Positions 7,392 through 15,668 of a stretch of 64,000 nt of DNA are shown here, piece by piece; within the stretch, counting starts at the first letter, position 1; each line of letters opens with the position of its first letter. The stretch is from JAVXAG01 sp040307645 (GTDB taxonomy: Bacteria > Bacillota > Clostridia > Peptostreptococcales > Anaerovoracaceae). The notes beneath the pieces are model-generated. The model made no database searches and was not told the origin of the DNA. It saw only the letters and a program-made list of their open reading frames with translations. Made by a program: the position numbers and the translations under genes. The DNA lies in the NCBI GenBank assembly GCA_040307645.1, contig JAWRJF010000009.1, positions 1 to 64,000 of the forward strand, read 5' to 3'.

Positions 7392-9320
7392 TTAGTTTCC
7401 TTCCCTGGTATATTTAAGTAGGCTGCCTGCCTTCAAAATACCTTTTTGTCTATCAGTAAAGCTACAATTAACTGTATATTCCTTATTCGAAGTCAAGTTT
7501 TTTAACCTGATTTCACCTGTTTCCATGCCCTTATATATATCGGATAAATATAATTCATCGTCTTGATTGATCTCATCATAATCAGATTCATTTTTAAATG
7601 TAAGTGGCATTATGCCAGCATTTATTAAATTAGCAGCATGGATTCTCGCAAAACTTTTTGCAATTACTACTCTAACTCCAAGATATAGAGGTACTAAAGC
7701 CGCGTGTTCCCTTGATGAACCCTGACCATAATTATTACCGCCGATAATTACACTCTGTTCAGCCGCTCTTGCTCTGTCAGGAAATTCTTTATCACATACA
7801 GCAAAACAGAACTTAGACAAGTAAGGAATATTTGATCTGTATGGCAAAATTTTTGATCCCGCAGGCATAATATGGTCAGTAGTTATATTATCCCCGACTT
7901 TTAAAACTGCCGGTGCTTTAAGTACGTCTTCCTGAGGTTTACTCTTAGGGAATCTTTTGATATTAGGTCCCCTTAAAATCTCTGTTTCCTCAGCCTCTTC
8001 AATAGAAACAGGAGGGATAATGGAGCTATCATCAATTTTAAATTTTTCTGGCAGATTAACCGCTGGAACATCCCCTAGGATTCTTGGATCAGTTATTTCC
8101 CCAGTAATAGCTGCAGCTACTGCAGTTTCAGGAGAAACCAAGTATACCTTAGCATCTGAAGTTCCACTTCTTCCTTCAAAATTTCTATTAAATGTTCTTA
8201 GACTAACTCCCTCAGAATTTGGCGAAAATCCCATACCTATACAAGGTCCACAGGCACATTCTAAAACCCTTGCACCACTAGCAAGAATATCAGATAAAGC
8301 CCCACAATCAGCAAGCATTGTAAGTACCTGTTTTGAGCCTGGGGAAATAGAAAGACTAACATTAGGGTTTATAGTTTTGCCTTTCAGCATTGCAGCAACC
8401 TTAAGCATATCGTATAGTGATGAGTTCGTACATGAACCTATGCATACCTGATCAACTTTTGTCCCTTTTAGTTTGTCTACAGTTACAATATTATCGGGGC
8501 TATGAGGGCAGGCAATCATAGGCTTCAATTCAGACAAATTAATCTCGATAATTCTGTCATAATCAGCATCTTCATCACTGAATAAAGGAATATAGTCCTC
8601 TTCTCTACCCTGTGCTCTTAAAAACAATCTGGTAACCTCATCAGATGGGAAAATTGAAGTAGTTGCGCCTAATTCTGCTCCCATATTTGTGATAGTTGCC
8701 CTCTCTGGTACAGACAAGTTTAATACACCTTCTCCGCCCCACTCAATTATTGCTCCTACTCCTCCTTTTACAGTTAAGATCTTCAATATTTCAAGGCTGA
8801 CATCCTTTGCTGTCACGCCATTTCTAAGTTTTCCTGTCAAATGGACAAAAAACATTTTTGGCATTGTTATGTGATATGCGCCGCCTCCCATAGCCACAGC
8901 AACATCTAGGCCTCCTGCACCCATTGCTAGCATTCCAATGCCTCCCCCTGTAGGTGTGTGGCTATCAGAACCTATCAATGTTTTCCCAGGTTTGCCAAAA
9001 CGTTCTAAGTGAACTTGATGACAAATTCCATTACCTGGCCTAGAAAAATACAACCCATATTTTCTGGCCATTGATTGTATGAATCTGTGGTCATCTGCAT
9101 TTTCAAAACCTGACTGTAATGTATTATGGTCTATGTATGCAACACTTAATTCAGTTCTAACTCTTGGAATACCCATAGTTTCAAATTCTAAGTAAGCCAT
9201 TGTTCCAGTTGCATCCTGTGTAAGTGTCTGATCAATCTTTATAGCTATTTCACTACCAGGTATCATCTCTCCACTTACTAAGTGTTCTTTTATTATCTTT
9301 TGTGCTATTGTAAGTCCCAT
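7392..9320 (-). CDS. aconitate hydratase (aconitase)
   Basis: A 642-residue [4Fe-4S] enzyme isomerising citrate to isocitrate through cis-aconitate. Seen: DQTLTQDATGTMAYLEFE and GSDSHTPTGGGIGMLAMGAGG in the N-terminal half; the cluster cysteines in CIGSCTNSS near residue 297 and CACGPCIG near 360; the C-terminal swivelling domain with GDNITTDHIMPAG and the substrate loop NYGQGSSREHAAL. The length matches the short bacterial/mitochondrial-like form, not the 850-900 residue AcnA or AcnB types. It lies between a GntR regulator (1-bp gap) and isocitrate dehydrogenase (2-bp gap). It acts on citrate made by the first gene of the operon. Confidence 0.95.
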   Translation of the reverse strand: MGLTIAQKIIKEHLVSGEMIPGSEIAIKIDQTLTQDATGTMAYLEFETMGIPRVRTELSVAYIDHNTLQSGFENADDHRFIQSMARKYGLYFSRPGNGICHQVHLERFGKPGKTLIGSDSHTPTGGGIGMLAMGAGGLDVAVAMGGGAYHITMPKMFFVHLTGKLRNGVTAKDVSLEILKILTVKGGVGAIIEWGGEGVLNLSVPERATITNMGAELGATTSIFPSDEVTRLFLRAQGREEDYIPLFSDEDADYDRIIEINLSELKPMIACPHSPDNIVTVDKLKGTKVDQVCIGSCTNSSLYDMLKVAAMLKGKTINPNVSLSISPGSKQVLTMLADCGALSDILASGARVLECACGPCIGMGFSPNSEGVSLRTFNRNFEGRSGTSDAKVYLVSPETAVAAAITGEITDPRILGDVPAVNLPEKFKIDDSSIIPPVSIEEAEETEILRGPNIKRFPKSKPQEDVLKAPAVLKVGDNITTDHIMPAGSKILPYRSNIPYLSKFCFAVCDKEFPDRARAAEQSVIIGGNNYGQGSSREHAALVPLYLGVRVVIAKSFARIHAANLINAGIMPLTFKNESDYDEINQDDELYLSDIYKGMETGEIRLKNLTSNKEYTVNCSFTDRQKGILKAGSLLKYTREGN

Positions 9321-9321
9321 T

Positions 9322-9966
9322 TTACTTTCCCCTCTTCATTATATTCTTGCCCGCATTGTTTATATGGTTAAGCATCAATTCTTCAACTTTTTTCTTATCC
9401 TTTTTTTTAATAGCTTCATAGATGCCTCTGTGTTCCTCCACTGACTTGCTCATTCTATCCTCATTTTCCAAGGATGCCTGCCTATATTTTAGTAATTTCT
9501 TATGAAGAGGTGATAAAATTGACTGTATTACCACACTATCGCAATTACTATACATTACATCGTGAAATTCAGTATCTAGATTCCTAACTTTTTTTGGTTC
9601 ATTTTTGCTCGCGTAAAATTCCTGCTGTTCCAAAATGTCCTTCAACTTGTTAAGCCCTTCTTCATCTATATTGTCAACAACCCATGTTGCAGCTAAAACT
9701 TCAATCCTTCTCTTTATTTCAAAAATATCTTCGATATCTTTAGGCGTTATGCCCACCACAATAGTTCCCTTACTAGAGTCTGCAATTAAATGATCTTGAG
9801 CTAATCTACTAAGGGCTTCTCTAATGGGAGTTCTGCTTACACCTAATTCTTCAGAAAGCCTATTTTCAGTGATTACTTCACCATAATCATAAACACCACT
9901 TAAAATATTCATTTCTAATTTTTCATAGACTTGATTGGCAAGTGAAATCGTTTTATATTCAATCAT
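9322..9966 (-). CDS. GntR family (FCD subfamily) transcriptional regulator of the citrate operon
   Basis: A 214-residue DNA-binding regulator. The N-terminal winged helix spans about residues 8-72 (LGVSRTPIREALSRLAQD is the recognition helix region); the C-terminal all-helical FCD domain has the usual metal/ligand residues in LDTEFHDVMY, EEHRGIYEAI and LNHINNAG. FCD regulators commonly bind organic acids. It is the second gene of the operon, 11 bp behind Re-citrate synthase and 1 bp before aconitase, so it should control its own transcription. A perfect 12-bp palindrome GTTGTATACAAC at the operon promoter fits the TNGTNNNACNA operator pattern of this group. The effector is probably a tricarboxylate or 2-oxoglutarate (inference). 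Confidence 0.9.
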   Translation of the reverse strand: MIEYKTISLANQVYEKLEMNILSGVYDYGEVITENRLSEELGVSRTPIREALSRLAQDHLIADSSKGTIVVGITPKDIEDIFEIKRRIEVLAATWVVDNIDEEGLNKLKDILEQQEFYASKNEPKKVRNLDTEFHDVMYSNCDSVVIQSILSPLHKKLLKYRQASLENEDRMSKSVEEHRGIYEAIKKKDKKKVEELMLNHINNAGKNIMKRGK

Positions 9967-9977
9967 TTTCTACCTCA

Positions 9978-11351
9978 CTACTTTCTTAGTTTCCCATTGG
10001 TTAACTCTTGGATTTTTGTTTCTAATTCACTGTTTGATAAGCTGGTTGTTCGATTATCTTCATAAAGTTTATCTACCCAGTCTTTCAATTTAACAACTAA
10101 CTCATCGTTTTTAGAAACATGATCCTCGCCGCTTAACTTATAATGCTCATTTATCCAATATGCGATTCCTGCAAGACCAGAAGTTTTACTTATAGCAACT
10201 CCAGCTGGTCTATTTAACAATTTTTTCGTGTTAAATATATTGTAAATTTCTTCGTCCTTAAGCAATCCATCGGCATGGATTCCGGCTCTTGTAACATTGA
10301 AATTTTCTCCAACAAAAGGTGTCATTGGTGGTATTACATATCCCATCTCCCTATTAAAGTATTCCCCTATCTCTGTTATTACAGTAGGATCCATACCATC
10401 TAGTGAACCCTTCAGAGATGCATACTCGAAGACCATGGCTTCTAGGGGGATATTCCCTGTTCTTTCTCCAATTCCAAGAAGTGAGCAGTTTACAGCACAT
10501 GCCCCATAAAGCCAAGCAGTTGAAGCATTAGCCACAGCTTTATAAAAATCGTTATGTCCATGCCATTCTAACATTTCACTAGGAACACCTGCATAGTGTT
10601 GAAGACCGTATATTATACCTGCAACACTTCTAGGTAATGATGCTTCTGTGTATGGTATTCCATATCCCATAGTGTCACATGCCCTTATTTTTACAGGAAC
10701 GCCTGCTTCCTTAGAAAGCTTCATTATTTCATTTACAAAAGGAACTACAAACCCATAAAAATCTGCTCTCGTTATATCTTCTAAATGACATCTTGGAACT
10801 ACTCCAGTTTCAAAAGCCTCTTTAATCGTTGTAATATAAAAGTCTACAGCTTGCCTTCTGTCCATCTGCATTTTTTTAAAGATGTGATAATCACTACAAG
10901 ACACTAAAATACCAGTTTCTTTAATCCCAAGCTCTTTTACAAGCTTAAAGTCTTCCTTTTTAGCTCTAATCCAAGTAGTAATTTCGGGAAATGTATAGCC
11001 TAACTCAAGACATTTTTCAACTGCTTCCCTATCTTTTTTCGTATAAATAAAAAACTCTGATTGTCTGATAAGACCATAAGGACCTCCCAGCCTGGCTAGA
11101 AGCTTATATAAGTCAACTATCTGTTTTACTGTATATGGAGCCATTGACTGCATGCCGTCTCTAAAAGATGTATCAGTTATCCAGATATCCTCCGGCATAC
11201 CCATAGGAACTCTTCTGTGGTTAAACGCCACCTTAGGGACCTCTTGATAATCATAAATCTCTCTATAAAGATTAGGTTCCTTTATATTCTGTAAGGTGTA
11301 TTTATAGCTGTTCTGTTCCAATACATTTGTCTTTTTTCCAAGTTCTAACAT
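9978..11351 (-). CDS. Re-type citrate synthase (homocitrate/isopropylmalate synthase-like)
   Basis: A 457-residue DRE-TIM metallolyase family acyltransferase. Seen: the metal/substrate motif DTSFRDGMQS near residue 60, CHLEDITRADFYGFVVPF near 195, DTMGYGIPYTE, HGHNDFYKAVANA with the HxH metal ligands, and GIGERTGN. Family relatives include isopropylmalate and homocitrate synthases, but the partner genes aconitase and isocitrate dehydrogenase, and the resemblance to the biochemically known Re-citrate synthase of Clostridium kluyveri, point to condensation of acetyl-CoA with oxaloacetate. It heads the operon. No conventional Si-citrate synthase is in the window. Homocitrate synthase is the main alternative. 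Confidence 0.82.
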   Translation of the reverse strand: MLELGKKTNVLEQNSYKYTLQNIKEPNLYREIYDYQEVPKVAFNHRRVPMGMPEDIWITDTSFRDGMQSMAPYTVKQIVDLYKLLARLGGPYGLIRQSEFFIYTKKDREAVEKCLELGYTFPEITTWIRAKKEDFKLVKELGIKETGILVSCSDYHIFKKMQMDRRQAVDFYITTIKEAFETGVVPRCHLEDITRADFYGFVVPFVNEIMKLSKEAGVPVKIRACDTMGYGIPYTEASLPRSVAGIIYGLQHYAGVPSEMLEWHGHNDFYKAVANASTAWLYGACAVNCSLLGIGERTGNIPLEAMVFEYASLKGSLDGMDPTVITEIGEYFNREMGYVIPPMTPFVGENFNVTRAGIHADGLLKDEEIYNIFNTKKLLNRPAGVAISKTSGLAGIAYWINEHYKLSGEDHVSKNDELVVKLKDWVDKLYEDNRTTSLSNSELETKIQELTNGKLRK

Positions 11352-11417
11352 GGTTAACCTCCAAATCCAATCTATTATATATTAAAAAATATTTGTGTCT
11401 ATATGTTGTTCCGTGTT

Positions 11418-11429
11418 GTTGTATACAAC
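11418..11429. promoter_or_regulatory. palindromic operator, probable GntR (FCD) binding site
   Basis: The perfect 12-bp palindrome GTTGTATACAAC touches the -10 box and covers the predicted start of the Re-citrate synthase operon. It matches the TNGTNNNACNA pattern of FCD-type GntR sites, and the operon encodes such a regulator. Repression by blocking initiation is the likely mode. Confidence 0.65.
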
Positions 11430-11456
11430 TATACATGTTTTTAAATTGTTTGTCAA
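11428..11456 (-). promoter_or_regulatory. sigma-A type promoter of the Re-citrate synthase operon
   Basis: Minus-strand TTGACA (11451-11456) and TATAGT (11428-11433) with a 17-base spacer. Transcription should start near 11421, about 70 bases before the ATG at 11351. The palindrome at 11418-11429 overlaps the -10 end and the start point. Confidence 0.8.
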
Positions 11457-11477
11457 GATATTGTATTAAAAATGTTT

Positions 11478-12254
11478 TTATCCTAAAGCAACATCTAATA
11501 CCATCATCAGTACAAACCCTATAGCCACCCCTATAGTTCCTATATTAGAATGGTCTCCTGCCTGTGATTCGGGGATAAGCTCTTCTACGACTACATAAAT
11601 CATTGCCCCTGCTGCAAATGACAATAAATATGGAAGAAGTGGTGTGATTAACCCAATAAGCATAATAGTTAATATTGATCCAATGGGTTCTACAACCCCT
11701 GACAATACGCCATAAAGAAATGACTTTCCTTTTGACATGCCTCCACTTTTCAAAGGCATTGAAATAATTGCTCCCTCAGGGAAATTTTGTATGGCTATAC
11801 CTATAGATAAGGCTAATGCCCCTGCAAAAGTGATACCCACATTTCCATCTATAGCTCCTGCAAAAACAACGCCTATAGCCATTCCTTCCGGAATATTATG
11901 AAGAGTTACGGCTAACACAAGCAGTGTTGATTTTTTTAATTTTGAATCAAGCCCTTCAGGGTTATTGCTTTCTAAATGCAGATGTGGTATTAAACTATCT
12001 AATACAAGCAAAAATAATATTCCGCCTAGAAATCCAACAGCAGCTGGAATCCATTCTGAAACACCTTGTTGTCGGCTCATATCCATTGACGGAATAATCA
12101 AAGACCAAACCGATGCTGCCATCATCACTCCCGATGCGAAGCCTAGTAAGGCCTTTTCCAACCTATTACTCATTTCATTTTTCATAAATAATACCATAGC
12201 CGCTCCTAATACAGTACCGGCAAAAGGTATAAGTACTCCTAGAAATATTTCCAT
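11478..12254 (-). CDS. ZIP family divalent metal transporter
   Basis: A 258-residue integral membrane protein with about eight hydrophobic segments. The ZIP metal-binding helices are clear: TLHNIPEGMAIGVVFAG in helix 4 and QNFPEGAIISMPL in helix 5, with His, Asn and Glu ligands. A short His-containing loop (SLIPHLHLESNNPEG) lies between helices 3 and 4. Members import zinc and sometimes iron or manganese; it is closest in layout to the ZupT/GufA type. The start is the ATG at 12254 with GGGAGGG about 6 bases upstream. It appears monocistronic, with a Fur-family-like box over its promoter, so metal control is likely. A separate zinc-type ABC importer lies 2 kb away. Confidence 0.92.
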   Translation of the reverse strand: MEIFLGVLIPFAGTVLGAAMVLFMKNEMSNRLEKALLGFASGVMMAASVWSLIIPSMDMSRQQGVSEWIPAAVGFLGGILFLLVLDSLIPHLHLESNNPEGLDSKLKKSTLLVLAVTLHNIPEGMAIGVVFAGAIDGNVGITFAGALALSIGIAIQNFPEGAIISMPLKSGGMSKGKSFLYGVLSGVVEPIGSILTIMLIGLITPLLPYLLSFAAGAMIYVVVEELIPESQAGDHSNIGTIGVAIGFVLMMVLDVALG

Positions 12255-12292
12255 TTTTCCCTCCCAATCGTTGATATCTCTTTATCTCCTGT

Positions 12293-12322
12293 TATATATA
12301 TACACAGAATAATTATTATCAA
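12293..12322 (-). promoter_or_regulatory. promoter of the ZIP gene with overlapping Fur-family-like box
   Basis: Minus-strand TTGATA (12317-12322) and TATATA (12293-12298) with an 18-base spacer. Overlapping the -35 and spacer is TGATAATAATTATTC (12321-12307), which has the 7-1-7 layout and AATnATT core of Fur/Zur/PerR boxes, with the last two positions not matching. Which metal is sensed cannot be told. Confidence 0.5.
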
Positions 12323-12355
12323 ATCCCCTAATAAAAAGACATTACAAGTCAAAAT

Positions 12356-12378
12356 AAAAACGGTGCCCTTTGGCACCG
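12356..12378 (-). terminator. intrinsic terminator of the dacF-like/DUF3343 unit
   Basis: Minus-strand hairpin CGGTGCC/GGCACCG with a 4-base loop (12378-12361), followed by TTTTTATTTT. It follows the DUF3343 stop codon by about 8 bases. Confidence 0.85.
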
Positions 12379-12385
12379 CCTTAAT

Positions 12386-12652
12386 TTATATTTTTTTATA
12401 CTCTGTACCTTTCTGGTCATTACCCCTTCTATTAATCAAGTAAATCCCCCTCGGTACTATTTGCTTTTCTTCGAATATATCCCGTACACGCTGTATGGAG
12501 TCTATCCTCAGATACAGCCCTGTGCCACAGGATTTAATTAATTCTGACGGTAGCTTTCTCAAGACTGAATTAATCCCAAATTCTTCTAGGACGTCTCTAG
12601 CATACGCCGCCTTGTAAAATGAAGAGAATGATAAAATATACTCCTTATCCAT
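12386..12652 (-). CDS. DUF3343 small protein
   Basis: An 88-residue cytoplasmic protein with an alpha/beta pattern. The core FSSFYKAAYARDVLEEFGI then KLPSELIKSCGTGLYLR matches the DUF3343 pattern, in which a conserved Cys (here in KSCGTG, residue 42) follows a Pro-containing strand. The family is often annotated as putative Se/S carrier-like, based only on association with selenium or sulfur genes; no such gene is adjacent here. It lies 24 bp behind the DacF-like carboxypeptidase on the same strand and ends at a strong terminator, so the two probably share a transcript. I do not assign a function. Confidence 0.75.
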   Translation of the reverse strand: MDKEYILSFSSFYKAAYARDVLEEFGINSVLRKLPSELIKSCGTGLYLRIDSIQRVRDIFEEKQIVPRGIYLINRRGNDQKGTEYKKI

Positions 12653-12676
12653 TAAGTGTAGCCCCCAATCTACTCT

Positions 12677-13888
12677 CTATATGAGTTTCTTTATCTTACG
12701 TATGTAGTATTTTACAAATGATGTCTTTTCGACTTTTATGTCGGCCACTAATGGATATTCTACAACCTTTTCTTTTCCAACAAAAACTTCCAGTATTCCA
12801 ATTTTATGTCCTTTCTCAAAAGGGACCTTTATTTCACTGTCTATTTTGGCTTTACTTGTTACTGTATCCTCTTCACCCTTTTTAACTAAGGCAGTAATCT
12901 TATCGCAAGTCACTGCATTAATTTCAAAAGGTTCCCCTCTTAGAATTTCAACTTTTTTAATAATCTGACCTTTTTTAGCTACCGTGGCTGCTTGATATGT
13001 AGCAAAACCATAATTCAGAATTTTAGCGATTTCTGCATTTCTTATTTTAGAAGTTTCACTTCCAAGTGCTACTGCAATCAATGTTGTATCATTTTTTGTT
13101 GCTGATGCTGACAAGCAATAACCAGCCTCTGCTGTAAATCCAGTTTTTATACCATTAGCTCCAGGATATGTTTTTATTAGCTTATTTGTGTTTGTCAATC
13201 CAAATTCTTTTTCCTTCCCCGGAAGTCCTACAGTTATAGTTGTCTGCCAGGTATTAAACCACTCGTATGTTTCCTTATGCTGTATTAAAAGCCTAGACAT
13301 CAATGCTATATCATATGCACTGCTAAAATGATCTGCTACAGGTAATCCATTAGTATTCACAAAATGGGTATCCCGCATTCCTAACTCCTCGGCTCGCTTA
13401 TTCATGTTCTCAACAAAAATTTCCTCACTGCCAGATAAGTATTCTGCAACAGCTACACATGCGTCATTTGCAGATACTATTGCTATACCTTTAAGCAGCT
13501 CTTCTAGAGTATGCTGTTCCCCTGGTTCCATATACATCTGGCTTCCGCCCATTGATGCAGCATATTCTGATATGGTAACCTTGTCTTTTAAAGTAATTTT
13601 CCCTTTTTCAACTGCTTCCATGGCCAAAAGCATTGTCATTACCTTTGTCACCGATGCAAGAGGAAGCTGTTTATGACTGTCTTGTTCAAACAATACTTTT
13701 CCACTTCCAGCATCAATTAGTATTGCTCCTTTTGCAGCGATCTGCATATTAGATTTTGTTTCTTTTTTCACAGTATCGCTAACTGTCTCTATTACTAGTG
13801 GTTTTTGAGGATTAACTAATCTACTCACTCCCATAAATCCCGTGACAATTAGGACAGCTACAAGGCAAGAGGTTAAAATTTTTTTCAC
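12677..13888 (-). CDS. D-alanyl-D-alanine carboxypeptidase (DacF/PBP5-like)
   Basis: A 403-residue secreted penicillin-binding protein of the S11 family, trimming the terminal D-Ala of peptidoglycan stem peptides. Numbering from the GTG start: an N-terminal signal/anchor segment (about 4-25), the SVTK motif with nucleophile Ser79 and Lys82, SAN at 138-140, KTG at 247-249, then the C-terminal PBP5 beta domain and a basic C-terminal tail (KTSFVKYYIRKIKKL) that may sit on the membrane. The GTG at 13888 is preferred over an ATG at 13912 because AGAAGGAGGGG lies just upstream of it. Bacillus DacF is sporulation-linked, but no sporulation sigma site is convincing here. Confidence 0.92.
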   Translation of the reverse strand: MKKILTSCLVAVLIVTGFMGVSRLVNPQKPLVIETVSDTVKKETKSNMQIAAKGAILIDAGSGKVLFEQDSHKQLPLASVTKVMTMLLAMEAVEKGKITLKDKVTISEYAASMGGSQMYMEPGEQHTLEELLKGIAIVSANDACVAVAEYLSGSEEIFVENMNKRAEELGMRDTHFVNTNGLPVADHFSSAYDIALMSRLLIQHKETYEWFNTWQTTITVGLPGKEKEFGLTNTNKLIKTYPGANGIKTGFTAEAGYCLSASATKNDTTLIAVALGSETSKIRNAEIAKILNYGFATYQAATVAKKGQIIKKVEILRGEPFEINAVTCDKITALVKKGEEDTVTSKAKIDSEIKVPFEKGHKIGILEVFVGKEKVVEYPLVADIKVEKTSFVKYYIRKIKKLI

Positions 13889-14185
13889 TATAATACCCCT
13901 CCTTCTATACACAAGTATTTCTTATATATATTAGAGGGGCAATAGTTTTATGAATAATTTATGGAGACACTAAGTCATTTTTCTCTAGTGAATTTACCCC
14001 AATCCTTTTTTTCTCATACAATAATCCCTTTCTCTTAATTATATTTTTTTTTAATACAAGATTTTGCGAAAATAATCAAGGCATTTTATCATTTGTCAAG
14101 AGTATTGTCTATATTTTTTTTTTAATTTATTTGAACAGTGTTTTTAAATATGTACAATTGACCTTTCCAACGACTTCCCCCCATA

Positions 14186-14214
14186 TTGACAATGATTTTA
14201 CTACATGTTATACT
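14186..14214 (+). promoter_or_regulatory. sigma-A type promoter of the zinc-type ABC operon
   Basis: TTGACA (14186-14191) and TATACT (14209-14214) with a 17-base spacer. Transcription should start near 14221, inside the palindrome at 14215-14237. The 300 bases before it (13889-14185) are AT-rich and contain nothing I recognise apart from the dacF-like upstream region. Confidence 0.85.
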
Positions 14215-14237
14215 AATTTGCAAATCATTTGCGAATT
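14215..14237. promoter_or_regulatory. Fur-family (possibly Zur) operator-like palindrome
   Basis: AATTTGCAAAT, a central C, then ATTTGCGAATT: an 11-1-11 palindrome with one mismatched pair. It begins directly after the -10 box and covers the predicted start point. The AATnATT core is shared by Fur, Zur and PerR sites, and the GC pairs placed 3 bases outside that core resemble Zur boxes. With a zinc-type ABC operon behind it, repression by zinc-loaded Zur is the simplest reading (inference). A short GCTAG/CTAGC inverted repeat follows at about 14241-14260. Confidence 0.65.
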
Positions 14238-14287
14238 GATGCTAGCCATTTTATCTAGCAACATTAATAATTAACGAAGGGGGAACT

Positions 14288-14587
14288 ATGAAAAATATAA
14301 ACAAACTATTTATTCTTTTAATATCCTTTATTCTTTTAGTTGTAATCGTTCTTTCCCTTTTTCATATTACAGATCAAGCTACCCATAGATGTACTGGGGA
14401 AGATTGTCCTATTTGTTCTGATATAATGACCTGCCAGCAGACGCTTAATACTGTAGGAACAGCAACAGCCTTAGTAGCAGCAGCTTTACTCATAAAGCTA
14501 TTCTTTATGCTCTCTTTCAAAATAATAGCCTCTATATGCCATGAAACTATTACTTTAGTATCTCTTAAGGTTAAACTTACCAATTAA
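14288..14587 (+). CDS. small two-helix membrane protein with a Cys/His motif, first gene of the zinc-type ABC operon
   Basis: A 99-residue protein I do not recognise as a named family. It has a hydrophobic helix at about residues 7-27 and a second at about 58-80. The loop between them carries HRCTGEDCPICSDIMTC: one His and four Cys in 17 residues, the first three spaced C-x4-C-x2-C. If the N-terminus is inside, this loop is extracytoplasmic and could bind zinc or form disulfides. The ribosome site GAAGGGGG is strong. Its place directly behind the operator and 66 bp before the substrate-binding lipoprotein suggests an accessory role in metal capture (inference). Confidence 0.7.
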   Translation: MKNINKLFILLISFILLVVIVLSLFHITDQATHRCTGEDCPICSDIMTCQQTLNTVGTATALVAAALLIKLFFMLSFKIIASICHETITLVSLKVKLTN

Positions 14588-14653
14588 AATTAGTTTAATT
14601 ATTCTTGCATTATTAATTGTGTTTTTTAATTTATTTTAATTGGAGGATTTTAT

Positions 14654-15655
14654 ATGAAAAAGATAATAACTAGCCTTATGATAATTCTGATGATTGTTGG
14701 TGCAATGACAGCTTGCTCACAAAATAACAGCGATAATAATAATGATGGGAAAAAATTAAGTATTGTGTGTACTATTTTCCCCGAATACGATTGGGTTAAA
14801 CAAATATTAGGTGACCATTTAGAAAATACTGATTTAACTATGCTTTTAGATAACGGGGTGGATTTACACAGTTATCAACCAACCACAGATGATATCGTAA
14901 AAATATCAAACTGCGATATGTTCATTTATGTTGGAGGAGAATCTGACTCTTGGGTTGAAGATGCCTTAAAGGAAGCTACAAATAAAAATATGGTTGTAAT
15001 CAATTTGTTAGATTTTCTTGGCGATACTGTTAAAGAAGAAGAAGTTGTCCAGGGCATGGAAGGAGAACACGCAGAAGGGGAACACGCAGAAGGGGAACAC
15101 TCAGAAGAAGAAGATCCGGAATATGATGAGCATGTTTGGCTTTCTTTAAAAAATGCTAGCACCCTTACTTCTTTTATTTCAGAAAAGCTTGGAGAAATCG
15201 ATGAGAAAAATGCAGCTGATTATAAAGCAAATGGCACATCTTATATCAAACAGTTAGACTCCTTAGATAAAAACTATCAGAAAACAATAAAAGAAGGGAA
15301 GCATAAAACACTGTTATTCGGAGACCGATTCCCTTTCAGATATCTAGTTGATGACTACGGTCTATCATATTATGCCGCTTTTGTAGGCTGCTCCGCAGAA
15401 ACAGAAGCCAGCTTTAAAACCATCGCTTTTCTTGCAAAAAAAGTTGATAATCTTGGTCTAAATAGCATAATGACTATCGAAGGGACAGATCATAAAATTG
15501 CTCAAACCATTAAGGAGAACACCGCCACAAAAGACCAGAAAATATTATCTCTTGACTCCATGCAGTCAACCACCTCAAAAGATGTAGCTGCTGGTGCAAC
15601 TTACCTTTCTATTATGACAGATAACCTAAAAACCCTAAAAGAAGCATTGAAATAA
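14654..15655 (+). CDS. metal (zinc-type) ABC transporter substrate-binding lipoprotein
   Basis: A 333-residue ZnuA/AdcA-like protein. A lipoprotein signal ends at the lipobox GAMTAC (Cys21). Seen: VCTIFPEYDWVKQILG at the start of the mature fold, His in GVDLHSYQPT, a metal-rich loop near residues 136-155 made of three EGEHA-type repeats plus acidic residues, and His in DEHVWLSL. At the position where many ZnuA proteins have a third His (HxAF), this protein reads FGDRFPFRYL, so the metal site is a variant. The His-rich loop favours zinc over manganese. It hands metal to the permease encoded downstream; the ATPase gene begins 13 bp later. Confidence 0.92.
   Translation: MKKIITSLMIILMIVGAMTACSQNNSDNNNDGKKLSIVCTIFPEYDWVKQILGDHLENTDLTMLLDNGVDLHSYQPTTDDIVKISNCDMFIYVGGESDSWVEDALKEATNKNMVVINLLDFLGDTVKEEEVVQGMEGEHAEGEHAEGEHSEEEDPEYDEHVWLSLKNASTLTSFISEKLGEIDEKNAADYKANGTSYIKQLDSLDKNYQKTIKEGKHKTLLFGDRFPFRYLVDDYGLSYYAAFVGCSAETEASFKTIAFLAKKVDNLGLNSIMTIEGTDHKIAQTIKENTATKDQKILSLDSMQSTTSKDVAAGATYLSIMTDNLKTLKEALK
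15059..15103 (+). repeat. three 15-bp tandem repeats coding for EGEHA units in the substrate-binding protein
   Basis: Three near-identical copies of GAAGGGGAACACGCA at 15059, 15074 and 15089, each differing at one or two bases. They encode the His/Glu loop of the metal-binding lipoprotein. Copy number can change by slippage without shifting the frame. Confidence 0.9.
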
Positions 15656-15668
15656 TGGAGGTAAAATA

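Noticed and set aside
7957..8451. 164-codon plus-strand frame opposite aconitase
   Set aside because: Shadow of aconitase coding sequence; composition follows the other strand and there is no start signal.
15059..15103. CRISPR-like or mobile repeat
   Set aside because: The three 15-bp units are in frame, tandem without spacers, and encode the metal-binding loop.
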